DNA of 64,000 nucleotides. Source: Posidonia oceanica. Lineage: Eukaryota; Streptophyta; Magnoliopsida; Alismatales; Posidoniaceae. Below the pieces are notes generated by a model, which was not told where the DNA came from, ran no database searches, and was given only the letters and a program-made list of their open reading frames with translations. The stretch spans positions 44,650,001-44,714,000 of the forward strand of contig JAZBRS010000035.1 of NCBI GenBank assembly GCA_037176725.1. Direction: 5' to 3'. Shown in pieces: positions 33,663 through 45,202 of the stretch; position 1 is the first letter of the stretch, and the number at the start of each line of letters is the position of its first letter. The translations under genes and the position numbers were made by a program.

Positions 33663-35023
33663 TCAATTTGGTTCAGTGGAATTTCGCACCTCCCACCCCA
33701 GATGAGGGGACTTACCTGAGGGGTGACTGTAGAAGTCTGCCCCTGGACTGTAGTAGTCAGGTGCTCGTGGCGCATATTCTTGTCTTTCTTTTGGTTTGCG
33801 CCCAGTCCTTGCTCTCAGAGGGTCAGAGTCGGACTTGTCTCAACCCGTTTCTTGTATTGTGCCCCTGGTGGCTTCACCCTTTGCACTGGAGCTTCCAATG
33901 ATGTTTCTATAAGGCTATGTATTAACCTCTCCTTGATAACTACAGTGTTCATGACTGCCCCTAGTGTGACCATTTGTAGGATTAGGTGGCTTGGGAGGAG
34001 GATTGACTCTTGCTTGTGCTGGTTGACGAGGCGAGTTGAGTATAGCCTCCATGTCGTACCAGTCTGAGTCAGCGTACGGATCATAAATGGGCGACTAGTT
34101 TTCTTCTATTAAGTCCTGGAGTATCTGAGAGTTCAGAGTAGGTGTTGAGGGTGCCTTAAGATCAAGGTCCTTTTCGCTTGATGGGTTTTGTTCTGGATTT
34201 GCTTGTATGCACTGGATGGTTGCAAACATAGATCGAGCAGCTGATAAGATGATCTCTGCATCCGCGTGAGCCACTCAATAGTTGAACAAAGGCTCTTGAT
34301 GTATCTACATCACTTGTTGTCCTTCTTGAGCTGCCGTTAGTCTGGCTTTAAGCTCAGACCACATGATCTTACCCTTGCCATTTAGATTGTGTATTTTATC
34401 TTTGACAGTGAATCATTCTTCAAGGGTATGCCCTTTGTTTTGATGATAATGGCAGTGCGTGGACACGTCAGCATTAGGAGGATTTGGACTGGGCTCTGGG
34501 AGCTGTAGATCTCCACTTTCAACCAGCATCATGAATGTATCGAGGATTGATTCAGGAAGCAGAGGATAATTTTGCCTCTGAGGGCCTTTGTAGCTTCCTG
34601 GTGGAGGGACATTATTGTAGTTCCTCTGCCCATGTTGTCGCCTCTAGTATCCATTGTTTGTCCATCCTTGCTGGGCATGTACCGGGTAATCAGGTGGCTG
34701 TTGTTGTTGGTACTGTACTGGCTGCACTAACTGTCCCTAGTACTGCACTGGTTGCCCTTGATACTGATATGGTTGGCTTAGATACTACTCTGGCTAATAC
34801 TGGGTCAGTTGCCCTTGGGCCAGAAATGAGTGCTCAGACTGGTATTGGGGATTCCTCCCTTCTTTCCTTCTCTGCTGAGTCGAGATTTGTGCCATGTCGC
34901 CAGTGACGCCTTCAAGTGTATAGCCGGCGGTCTTCTTTCTGCCCCTTCCCTCGAGCTCTAAGAATGGTAACACTTCTTTGTGGTGGAGGACTCTTGCAGC
35001 ATGCTTGTACAGTTGAGGGTATG
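33663..35023 (-). pseudogene. Element C gag, C-terminal part (downstream of solo LTR D)
   Basis: After the D insertion the minus-strand frame resumes at YPQLYKHAARVLHHKEVLPF and continues through a Gln/Pro-rich stretch and a CCHH/HCC-like Tat gag tail, to the end EPN-stop (33663). It has several in-frame stops, including TAG at the site matching 50290 of element E. Confidence 0.85.
35019..35023. repeat. Target-site duplication GTATG of solo LTR D (left copy)
   Basis: GTATG at 35019-35023 and 40728-40732. The uninterrupted sequence is seen in element E gag near 49329 (GTACC there, in CTTCAAACGTACCC). Confidence 0.93.
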
Positions 35024-35749
35024 TGTAGTAATCCCAATCAGAATCAGGCTTACTATTAGTGGCTAAGTCCGAGGAGGAGGGCTCAACTCGAAAACACTTA
35101 AAACAGAGGAGAAAAGATAAGAAAAGAAGAAGATAAGACAATTCAGAGTCGCCACCGTGTCTATTATCGGGAGACAAGGAAAACCGGGGGAAATGCGTGA
35201 GTTAACACACAAAACCAAGCAAGAAATGCAAAGCAAAGCAATGCAAAGGAAAACAAATGCAAATGAAGGCAAATGAGATGACTCATGCCTAAGATAAGGG
35301 CAATATGGTCATTACGGGCCAAAAGACTGGGCAAGGACTCCTGTTACGCGCGGGGAAGGTGTTAGGCACCCCCGACACGCCCGAGAATCGGTCTTTCTAG
35401 GCTTACGCTCGCATACGCAGGGAAATACAGGTTTGAATGCCTAAATGCCAATGAATGCCTGAATGAATGCTCAAAGGTGTGCTCTAAGTGGTGGGATGCA
35501 AAACAGGAAAGTAAACGTGCAGTCTAAGTGCTCAGCAACGCTGTCTGTGTTCCGAACCGGGCGAAACCTGGCTCGTGAGAACTCCAGGCAGTAAGCATCA
35601 CTGCCCTATATGCAAATGCAAGCCAAAAAGCAAAACGACGGTAAAACAAGTAATGCAGGCGACATGCAAGAGAAAACGACGTAAAACGCGCGAAACAACG
35701 CAAGAAACGAGAGTGACACACGAAACAGCGCAAAAGACGGAGCAGTACG

Positions 35750-36076
35750 CAAAACGGTGCGAAAAACAAAGCCAGCACGCAAGACAGTGCAGAAAGACAA
35801 AGCAGCATGCAAAACGGTGCCAAAAGCAAAGTGGGCACGCAAAACGGTGCCAAGACAGAGCGGGCACGCGAAACGGTGCCAAAAACAAAGCGGGCACGCA
35901 AGACGGTGCCAAGAGCAAAACGGGCATGCGAAATGGTGCCAAAAGCAGAGCGGGCATGCAAAACGGTGCCAAAAGCAAAGCGGGCACGCAAAACGGTGCC
36001 AAAAGCAGAGCGGGCACGCAAAACGATGCCAAAAGCAAAGCGGGCACGCGAAACGGTGCCAAAAGCAAAGCGGAAT
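35750..36076 (-). repeat. 30-bp minisatellite in LTR D
   Basis: Plus-strand unit AAAACGGTGCCAAAAGCAAA plus GCGGGCACGC in about nine to eleven copies. The multiple-of-three period creates long frames on both strands (258 codons at most); these are not genes. Confidence 0.9.
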
Positions 36077-36789
36077 AAAACATCGACAAAGCCATGCAGA
36101 TGCAAATGCAAAGAGAGAGGACAAGAGAAGCGAAAGGAGAAGCAAACAGTGCGTGTGTGAGAACAGACACTGTTTAAGGGCCACGCAGAGTAGGTGTGAA
36201 GACCTACAATGGGGAAAATAAGCAAGTGGAAGGATCACCTCCATTTTGCAACTGTTTCCCACTAAACCGTCCCATGATATTTCTCGCACGCTGCCCAAAG
36301 CTCGCAGTGCGATCAGATCGTGAAAAGGGGGGAAGAAAGTCGTAATTAGTGGTGAATCCAGGGGAAACACAACACAAAGCACTTGGGAATACGCGAAAAA
36401 GGGGAGCAGAGCTGATAGATAAGAGGAGGAAGTCCTGTTCTACATGTTCGAGGAAACAGAAAGCGAAGACGATGCATGCAATGCAAATGGTGTGCAAACG
36501 AATGCTGTGCAGGGGTTCAGGAGGACTTACCTGGGAAATCTGAAGCCTGATCTGAGATCTGTTTGGTCCATGCTGAAGAGCACTCCACCGGGGTCGTCCA
36601 GGTAGCTTGGTTGAGAAGATCCAACGGCCGGATCGGAAGATATCCCAGCTTCAAGGCAGAGGGGAGAAGAATGGATCTAAGTGTAAAGGAGGTCCTAGGG
36701 GTGTGCAAAACAAGTCCTCCCCTGTGAATGGGAGCCAAGGGTGTTTAAGTGTGTGCAAGGAATGCAAAAATGCAAGAATGCATGAGTGC

Positions 36790-37640
36790 AATGCATGCAA
36801 AATGCAAGAAAAGACCTAAGGATGATTTTTCAGAAAATTGGGGACCTAAATGCAATTTTTGGAAGAATGGGGGTCTAAATGCAAAGATTTTGAAAAGTTC
36901 AGGGCTTTTTATCCAAGGTTTTTGAAAGCTTAGGGGTCTGAATGCAATTTTGCAAGATGCAGGGTTCAAAATGCAACCTAATAAGGTAAACATGCACTGG
37001 AATAGGCTTTGCAATCATATGGAGGATCTATATGCAATTTTAAGACATGCAGGGGTTGAAATGCAATTTTGTAAGAAAAATGCAAGCTAAATGCATGCTA
37101 TGCATGATGCAGAGGACCTATGTGCAAAATCAGGAAGCAAGAGCTAGGCATGCAATGCAGTGAATGAAGGATGCAAACAGAATGCATGATAACAGATCAG
37201 AGGACCAACATGCAAATAATGCAAAGATCAGGACTTAACAGCAATTTAATAAGATAACAGCAAGCATTTAAATGGCATTTAACAACTAAAGGACCTAATT
37301 ACAAAAATAAAAACATGCTGGGGCAAACAATAAAGCATAGCAAGCCATGTTGAACCAAGAACGGACTGATATGCAAATATGGCAACTTACTGAACTAGAT
37401 CTAAAGAAACAAGATTAAATCACAACAACAGAGGACCAATGTGTAATAACAAAAACATGCAAGGCTTAATTTAAAAGACAACATAAGAAAATAAACAACA
37501 TGTGGATGACAGTGCAAATAGGCAAGAATGTGGACATTAATTGCAATTCAACATGATTTCAATTCAATATAACATGAATCTTAATCTGATCAGGACTTAT
37601 ATGCAATATTAGAAAGTTATAACGATAGCAATGCAATGTA
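36790..37640 (-). repeat. TTGCA...AGGTCC unit array in LTR D
   Basis: Seen on the plus strand as GGACCTAAATGCAA and GGTCTAAATGCAA-like words every 40-60 bases. It corresponds to the arrays in LTR 1, 2 and 5. Confidence 0.75.
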
Positions 37641-40600
37641 GGAAAATTAAACTAAGTTACTGAAAAAAAAATAAAAAGGAACAGTAGGCTTACAGTGGAG
37701 AAGATGGCCGGAGGTTCGTCGACGACTTCTGGATCGGTGGAGGAGGTGTCGGCGCGGCACGGGAAGGGTGCGGAGGAGTTCGGCGAGCTCGTGCGGAGGC
37801 GGGGGAGGTCCGGCGAGGCGTCGGCGGCGGCGGAAGCTCGCAGGAGCGCGGTTGCAGTTGGAGCGCCGACGACCGGCGCCAGAGAAGAAAGGGACTTCGG
37901 CGAGCTCATGTGGGCGACACAGGCGACGAAATGCCTCGGGGAAAAGCCAAGGAGCAAGAGGAGGAAGAGGAGAATCTGGAGGAGGGTGATTTCGGCCGTT
38001 GTGCACGCTGGAGAGGGCCACCCACCTAGGTGACTTTCGGCCGGCCGGAGGGAGGAGGAGACGGCGATGTGCGGCAGCTGCTGGTGCGGGGGATGCTCGG
38101 GGACGTTGCCGGAGGTCCAAGGAGGATGATGGAGCTTCCAGAAGCAAGCTCTACGGCCTGGTGCAAGATCTGGTTCAGCAGGACTCTTGCTGCGAAGGCC
38201 GAGGTGGGTACGGTGATGTGCGGCGTTCCAGGCCGAGCCAAGGGTATGGGCGGCTAGGTGGTTGTCTGGGGAGTGCATGGGAGGAAACAGAAGTGGATTC
38301 CACTGAGTGTGGAGGGAGTTATGGAGGTTTGAAGTTTTCGGGCAAAAAAGGGACCCAAGTGTTTGTAGTGGAATGTGAGGAGTGTGGGAGGTTTCTAGAT
38401 GCGATTTTGGGTGGCTCGGGAAGGTGGTTACTTGGTGAGTCTGATGGCAAGGTTCTGGGATTTTAGGAGGCTCGTGGTGGTGGATTTTCAATGGGGAAGG
38501 TCGTTCTGGAAGGTGTTGGGTGCTGAAGCTTTGGAGGGGTTGTTTCAGGGGTGATTCCTAGTGGTTTTTGGCTTCTGGAAGTGGGGAAAGGAAGGTGGTT
38601 GCTTGGGTTTTCAGTGTGTGCAAAAAAAAGAATGGGTTGTGAAGAGGAAAAAACGGTTTTGATCTCCTCCCTCTCCACTGAATTTTCTGGGGTCTGTGGT
38701 CAAAGGAATGGGTTTTTGCCATCAATGGCAGAGTATGGAAGGGGTTGTTGTGTTGGTCTTCGGCCACAGGGTATGGGAGTGAAGGAGGGAAGTCCATGGG
38801 ATGTCAGGTGGGGTTTGAAAAAGAAGAAGGAGGTCTGTCGTTTTTGCCTTGAGAGAGAGGGAGAAGAATGGAAGAAGAAGAAGAAGAGAAGGAGGGAAAG
38901 AGGAGGGGAAAACGTGGGCTGTGGGCTGCACAGTAGAAAAAAAGAAAAGAAAATGAAGGGGAAAGAGAGGAATGGGCTGTGGGCTGGACCAAAAGAAGGA
39001 GAGGTAGAAAAGAAAGGGAAGAAGGAAGGAAAAGAAAGAAAGAGGAGAAATAAGAAGGATAAAAAGAATAAAAATAAAGTAAAATGGGAATAAAAATAAG
39101 AAGACTTCAAGGTGATTGCCCAAGTTAGGATTTTTAGATTTGGTTTTTTAATGGTTGTTTTTAATTAGGATTTTAGGATTAAGGAATTTTAGTTTTGATT
39201 AGGATTTTGAGTTTTCTTTTAAGTGGTTTTTGATTTTTTGTTTAAATGTTTGTTAAATGTTTAAATTGTCTTTCAGTTATGTTTTTCTTGTTATGTCTTT
39301 GGAATTTTTGATTAAGTTTTTTAAAGATTGTTTTTAAATTAATTAGGGAGAGTTTTAGCCTTTGATTTTAATCCCTTTTTTTTTTTAAGGCTTTGTTTAA
39401 GTTTTGTTTTAAATTCGATTTTGTTTGTTGGATTCTTTTAATATTTTGTAGTTAAGTTTTTCTTGTTTAATTAAGCGTTTTCAAATTTTTGATTGTTTGT
39501 TTCAATTAAGTTTTCAAATTGTTTCTTTTAGAATTGTTAAGTTAAGTTTTCCTCCTTTTTTTGATTACTTGCCTTAGTATTTTAAGTTGTTTTCTTTCTT
39601 TTTAGGATTTGTTTTTTTTATTGTTTTTAGTAGGGTTTTTACTCTAGCTTGTTTTGATTATATCTTGGTTTTTTCTTTGATTTTATAGCATTTTCTTTTT
39701 GTTTGTTTTGCATTTTTTAGATTACATTCTCAATTTCCTTTTTAAATTGGATTTAGTTAGGTTCTTGTTTTTGATTGTTTGTTTAAGTTTTTAATTATTT
39801 ATTTTTAGGATTTTGACTTGTTTCTCTTTTGTTTTAGAGTTTTAAATGTTTTTAAAGGTTTTTTAGGGATTTAGTAAGAGAGGAGAAGAGGAAATTAGAA
39901 AGGAGAGGAAAAGGGAGAAATGGAGGGATAAATATGAAAGAGAGGAGTTGAAGGAAAGTAATTTTTTGAAAATCAAAGAAAATGGTAAAAATAAGATAAA
40001 AATAGGAATAAGATTGAGAACAGATAGGAGCACAAGGGGGTCCACAGCCAGACAAAAAAGAGGGAGAAAAGGGGGTGAAAAGAAGGATGATAATCAGGAG
40101 AGAGAGAGGAGAGAGAAAAGAATAATCTAGGAGAGAGAAAAGGTTAATTTGGGTAAATGGAGGTCTTAAAGGTTTCAAAAAGGAGTGAAATTTGGTGAGT
40201 GGGTAGTCTAGAGTCTCTAGTCTTGGACCTAGAGTTTTGGTTTGGTTTTGAGAAAGTTTTGGAAGGGTTTTGAGGTGTAGAAAAAGGGTAGTTTTGCCTA
40301 AGTTTCCTAGGGTTTTTGGGGGTGGTTTTGGTTTGAAAGTTTCTAGGATTTTTGGTGGGTTTGTTAAGTCAGGGATGGTGAGTTTTCCTATGGTTTTTGG
40401 TTAGTTTTTGGGTTCGGGAAAGGAGTGTGATCCTAGGTTGAGTTTGGGCTTGTTTTGGAGGGAAAGAGAGAGGGAGAGGTGTGGATTTGGACCTAGGTTT
40501 GGATGGTTTTAGGGTAAGGTCTTGGATGGTTTCAGGGTAAGGTTTTGAGAGGGTTTTGGGGTGGTTTTCTGGGTTAGAAAATGGGTGTGGTTCTAGGTTT

Positions 40601-40727
40601 GGTTTTGAGGTTTGAGGAGGGGTTTTGATTTGAAAGGAAGGGTGAGGGGAAAGGTGTAATTTTGGGTTTTTTCCCTAGCCGCCAGAGAGACCTGCCAATT
40701 CAGCCTTGTCGAAATGGGGTGTCAACA

Positions 40728-41995
40728 GTATGTTTGGAGGTCACTAATCAGTAGCCCTGTTCTGAGTGCTCCTGTAGTATTTCGGGAAATGACCTCAACT
40801 GCTTGGCTTTCTGGGATGTAGCATTTGGACCTTGCAGCCATGTCTCTCCATCTGCTTGCAAAAGTGGCAAACTCCTCATTAGGTTTCATTCTTTCAGCGA
40901 GGAGGTCGCTTATTGTAGGCTTGTGCTGGATGTGATGGCCATATTGGAGCAGAAATTTTTCTTGGACCATCTTGAAGCTACAAAGATCATATGCTGTGAG
41001 TGTGTTGAACCATCCCAGTGCTTCTCCCTCCAAGCTTTTGAAGAAGAGGTAGATAGTAAGCCCATTATCATACTGATAGGGTAGAGCATCCATAGCGAAT
41101 GTGGCTATGTGGCCTCTCAGATCCTCTGTTCCACTGTATTTCCTTATTTTCGGCATTTTGAATCCAAGTGGAAGAACAAAATGAGGGAATTTGGATGTGT
41201 CAAACCCTATTGGTGTTTTGGTTGTAACCCCTGCCTCTGTGAGTGCTTCAGAGATCATTCTTTTAATGTCTGTCCTAGCATGGCATGTTGCCCCTGGTTT
41301 AGGTGCCTGTGTGTTTGATGGAACAGTGGTGATAAAGGGTTGTATGGTGGAGAGAAAGGTAGGGATTGAGGTGGAGTGTAGTATGATTGTATGTTAGCGG
41401 GAGGTTGTGGTGAGTATGATGTTCTGGGATATTGTGGTTGTTGGTAGGTTGTGTGTGATGGCATGGTTTGATGTATGGAAGGGTAGGTTGGCGTTGCGTG
41501 GTATTGTTTGAATGGACTTTGGGTAGGGAAGTTTACCGTGGGGTTTGGTGGCGTGGTATATGTGTGTGTGGGCGTGGTTATCGGGTTTTGGTAAGGGTTT
41601 AGGGAAGAAGGTTGGTGGGTGAATGGGCCGTGGTGGTAGTTTGGGAAATAGGGTCCTTGGGTGGACGAAGTTTGCAGGCTCCTATACGAAGGATGGTGGT
41701 ACCGTGCCAGGAGTTGGTAGATCTCATTGGTCGCTTCCTCAGACAGATAGGAAGCAGTCGATGTAGGCGGCATTACTTGGGAGGTTACCCTGGGAAATGT
41801 GTGTTCAAACGGGGTACTCCATGGTCAGGAGTGGCTTATTTCTCTCTCTCCTTCAACTTCTTGTGAAAAGTTGGGAGTTTTCGGCTCTTCTACCTGTGAA
41901 GTCGAAGTTCTAAACAAGAACTCATTCTGGCCCATTCTTGTGTGTGGCATGGAAGTAGAGGTTGAGGCAGATGTCATATTGATGCGCTCTTGATT
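40728..41995 (-). pseudogene. Element C gag, N-terminal part
   Basis: The minus-strand protein starts near MTSASTSTS, has a Pro/Tyr/Gln/Thr-rich linker (PPTSTASYL to SPLFHQTH), then the Ty3/gypsy gag core: FPHFVLPLGFKMPKIRKYSG, GHIATFAMDALPYQ, LFFKSLEGEALGWFN, then ISDLLAERMKPNEEFATFAS. Gag makes the particle that packages the RNA. The frame shifts near 41258 where E has one extra G (GGACAGGACA), and a TGA lies near 41818. It ends at the D insertion (LLISDLQT). Confidence 0.88.
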
Positions 41996-43284
41996 TTGTC
42001 GATAGGCTTCGATTGTGCAATAATTACAAGAGTTTGGAAAATGAAAATACAGACTCTATTAACACTACTTAATACATACTCGATTAAATGAAAGAAAAAA
42101 AACAATAAACAGTTGCTGTTCTGGCGTTTCTGCAACCTATTAATGGTGAGAATTAAATTCCTGCAAGCATGGCACATTGGAACGTTCTTCCCTGCAGTCG
42201 CTTGTATGTCAGGCGATGAAGCACGTCGCCGTTTCAAACGGTAGTGGAGCGAGGCGCCTTCTGAACAGGCGACTTTGTCCCTATTCTTCCAGCAACCAAG
42301 GTCTGTTCTAGACAGACCGCGCAACAATCAGAAAAAAGAACATAGGTTTCAAACAGATCGCAGATTTTTATTTGTTCAAGTCATTAATTAATTGATTAAT
42401 TAAACCTGCATGTTCACAATGAATGGGATTCTGGCTTATGGGTACCACTCTTTGACCTTCTTCAGGGTCCACCAAGAAGGCCTAGGCAGTGGGTTTGTCT
42501 CTCTAAAGAGGAGCCCACCACCAAGGATTCTGTCCTTAGGATCGGATCTTAGCAAACCATAAAGCCATAAGTAAACATGAAATATCAAAGTATCAAGTAT
42601 CTACCAAGGTTTATTCTTGACTCAAGGAAGAGGACTCAAAAATAAAACCTTAGGACACCTTGAGTTCTTAATCTAACTATCCCAATCAAACAGAGTATGG
42701 GTGAGCGACTTGCACTGGCCCGGTTCGCTTCGTTTGATTGTTTTAGTTAGAGAAAGATCTCTCAAGGAACTCTAACTTTAATATCAAAGAAATAGTTTCC
42801 ACCTTAAGGGTGGACACATGCAAACCTAAAATCCGAATAAAAGCCAAATAATTACAGTGGACAAAATTTAATCAAAATTTTAAGCTACTGCAGTTCTAGA
42901 AAAAACAACACAGGATACTGAAAGAAAAAATGATCTACACTGAAATAACTCCCAGTCGCCTGTGATGGGTGCACCTGGACTACTCATCGCAGTGGACTGC
43001 GACTGGACACCGGAGTTTTCTGTTTTTAGAATAGTAGTAACTCGACCCTCTACGACTATAGACAGGAGGTTGTCGCTGCCTTAGAGTGCTAATGAGACCT
43101 CTTGCCTTAAGCCAAGATGGTTGGGTTAGAAAGTCTATTCTAATGTTAGAAAACATGATGGGGTTTACGAGTTGTGAAAAACCTAAGTGCACGGCCTCCT
43201 AAACCGAAAAAAAAAATAGATCTAAAGAAGTAAATGATGGAAGGAAGGAAAAAGCTCACGTAGCACAGAGGGTTGGCTAAAGCC
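41996..43284 (-). other. 5' leader of element C
   Basis: Untranslated internal region between primer site and gag; no gene. Matches E 46772-48114. Contains GTCGC...GCGAC hairpin motifs around 42180-42290 and 42950-43010. Confidence 0.65.
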
Positions 43285-43303
43285 GGTCCCATCATGATCG
43301 CCA
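43285..43303 (-). promoter_or_regulatory. Primer-binding-like site of element C
   Basis: Minus strand TGGCGATCATGATGGGACC begins four bases after the 5' LTR end. Element E has TGGCGATCACGGTGGGACC at the same place. The tRNA was not identified. Confidence 0.6.
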
Positions 43304-43307
43304 CTTT

Positions 43308-44910
43308 TGTAGATGTGGATTTTGAGGTGTTTGGATGAAGTAGTCAGTGCTTCCACGTACGTCGACGACTTGACGTGATCGCCACTCGTCAATGGGCAGA
43401 CAAGGCACCTGGGGAGATGATGATGATGATGATGTGGATAGTCGGCTCACTAGATCGACGGTAGGGTGTCGTCCAGCGGCGTCCTCGTGTTACATGAGTG
43501 TATTCCTTTCCTTAGAAACAAATGAAAATAATAGATTTAGGTAAGTCCGAGTATAGTAAATGATAATAGAAAAAAAAACAAAGAATAATATAAATAAATG
43601 AATCTAATACTAACCGAAGGTTGTTCCCCACATGCATAAGCTATGGATCCTATGTTAAAGAGTGCAATAATGAAATAAAAAAGATTGGAAGAAGATACTC
43701 CCTTCACCCTCGTGCTGTATGCAGTGGAGTAAGGAAGTTGAGACATGGTCGGAGCTCCCACTAAGATCGAGATCTCAGGGATCTAAAGTGGGATATAGTG
43801 ATCTCTGGGTTTCTAGGGTTTGTCTCGATTGATGGTGGAGGCTAGGGTTTCTCTCTTAGAATATGATTCTTTCTCTCTTGGATGTGGATCCCAAACCCTA
43901 AAAATCTTAAAATTGCCTCCCCTTGAGCATTGACTCACGGGGTCTATTTATAGGCTTGTGGGACACAGGTGGCTCACATCTAGGAAGGTTCTAGAAGCTT
44001 CTAGAAAAGGGTTGATATTTATGGCTAGTCGGCGCATAGGCAGGCGACTAGCACAAATATCTCCCAAAAAGGTCATGAAAATTCCCCAAGACTAGGTCAA
44101 ACGGAGTCCACGTCATCTAGTCGCCTGCTAAGTAGGCACCTAGTTGTTGCATTATTCCAGGCCAAATCTAGATTTGCTTTTATTTCTAAGGAAGTAAATC
44201 CTAGATATGCTACTGATTTTTAGGAGATAATTCTTAGATTTAAAAAACATGTTAAAAAATCTAGATCTTAATTTGGAAGCCACCTAGGGTTTTCTAGATT
44301 ATTCCTTAATTAATTATATGATTTTTTGTGTTTTATCATATGTTAAATATTTGAAACTCATGGAAATATCGATAATCTACGGAAAAAGCATTATAATAAT
44401 ATATAAAGCCCCCGTATCTTATATTAATGCCTAGGATATTTATATTTAAGTTGGAGAGAGTGAAATAATGCTAGTCGCCTGTCTGCCTACTGCCTGCACA
44501 GTCCAGTCGCCACTCTAAATGGCGCTTGGCTGTGTCGCCGCTTTGGGAGGCAATTAGCTAGTCTTTTTGCATTTTTAACCCTGTCTTTTTATTTGATCCC
44601 GAGAAACATGATAAAAGCCCGGAAAACATTAGAGATCTCATTAAATCATAAAAAACATCTTCTTTAACTCAAATCTGCCACGGATTTGAGTGGAATAAAG
44701 AGTGCTCAAGGTACTCAAACTTGCCACTAGTTTGGGCGAGTTAGCTCTGCCACAGCTAACGACATTGAGTCAAGTAAAATCAAGTGATATTCTAAACAAA
44801 TCATGAAAACTACGAAAAATGTGTTATTAAGCCTTAGTTATGTGATCTAGGGCGCCTCAAGGTTCCTATCCTCTATGAACTCTCGGAAGTGCGAAGATGG
44901 GATATCTACA
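43308..44910 (-). repeat. 5' LTR of element C (1603 bp)
   Basis: Starts TGTAGATATCCCATCTTCGC on the minus strand (44910) and ends CACATCTACA (43308). A GATGAT microsatellite (about 43416-43434) is longer than in the 3' LTR. Confidence 0.93.
43944..44006 (-). promoter_or_regulatory. Heat-shock element and TATA box, 5' LTR of C
   Basis: Five TTC/GAA triplets in perfect 5-bp phase (44006-43984) stand 30 bases upstream of CTATAAATAG (43953-43944). As the 5' LTR copy, this would be the promoter of element C. Confidence 0.87.
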
Positions 44911-45202
44911 AGGACGACCTTGAGAAAACTGACAATATGTTGCTTCATGATCTCCTCTTTGATCTTGAGCAGCCATTGTGATTGCCATCTCCTTAGCTTC
45001 TGCTTCACAGGCTTTGCATCTGGATTGAAAGGCAGGTTGTGCACTACTATCTCGACGTCGAGGTCGACTATGTCTTCATAACTCCAGGCGAAGACGTCTG
45101 CATATTCTCTCAAGAATGCTATGAATCCTGCTCTGGCCTGGGCAATAGTTTGGCACTAATGCGGACCTCCTTGGCTTCCTCGGCTGTGCCGATGTTGATA
45201 AC
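44911..45202 (-). pseudogene. Element 3 pol, linker fragment before RT
   Basis: Minus-strand EYADVFAWSYEDIVDLDVEI through KQKLRRWQSQWLLKIKEEI to FLKVVL matches element 1 just upstream of the RT fingers. A one-base deletion near 45130 breaks the frame, so the preceding INIGTAEEAKEVRISAKL is in another frame. It is bounded by the AGGAC site of C and the ATAAC site of E. Confidence 0.92.
45198..45202. repeat. Target-site duplication ATAAC of element E (left copy)
   Basis: ATAAC at 45198-45202 and 54775-54779. Joining both sides restores the element 3 reading (EETEV then INIGTAEE). Confidence 0.93.

Larger units (their letters stand above)
35024..40727 (-). mobile_element. Solo LTR D (Tat type, 5704 bp)
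   Basis: On the minus strand it starts TGTTGACACCCCATTTCGAC (40727) and ends GGATTACTACA (35024), flanked by a perfect GTATG duplication in the gag of element C. No internal domain follows, so it is a solo LTR left after recombination between the two LTRs of a Tat element. It fixes the true LTR ends for the family. Contents mirror LTR 1 in reverse: signature box 35338-35391, PBS-like 35146-35154, minisatellite 35750-36076, conserved block 36245-36327, TTGCA array 36790-37640, GC-rich block 37690-38460, A/T-rich blocks to 40200, and a TAGGGTTTTGG-rich start. No gene. Confidence 0.93.
29622..44910 (-). mobile_element. Element C: gag-only non-autonomous LTR retrotransposon, complete, hosting solo LTR D
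   Basis: Two 1.6-kb LTRs (43308-44910 as 5' LTR and 29622-31221 as 3' LTR on the minus strand) with TGTAGAT...ATCTACA termini enclose a primer-site-like TGG sequence, a gag-type frame and a polypurine tract. A perfect AGGAC duplication flanks it. Without the 5709-bp D insertion it is about 9.58 kb, close to E (9572 bp), so both belong to one family. No protease, RT or integrase was found, so it depends on another element for mobility. The LTRs differ at many positions, so the insertion is not recent. Confidence 0.92.

Noticed and set aside
35524..36382. Cys/Ala/Phe-rich frames of up to 258 codons in LTR D
   Set aside because: Generated by the 30-bp minisatellite.
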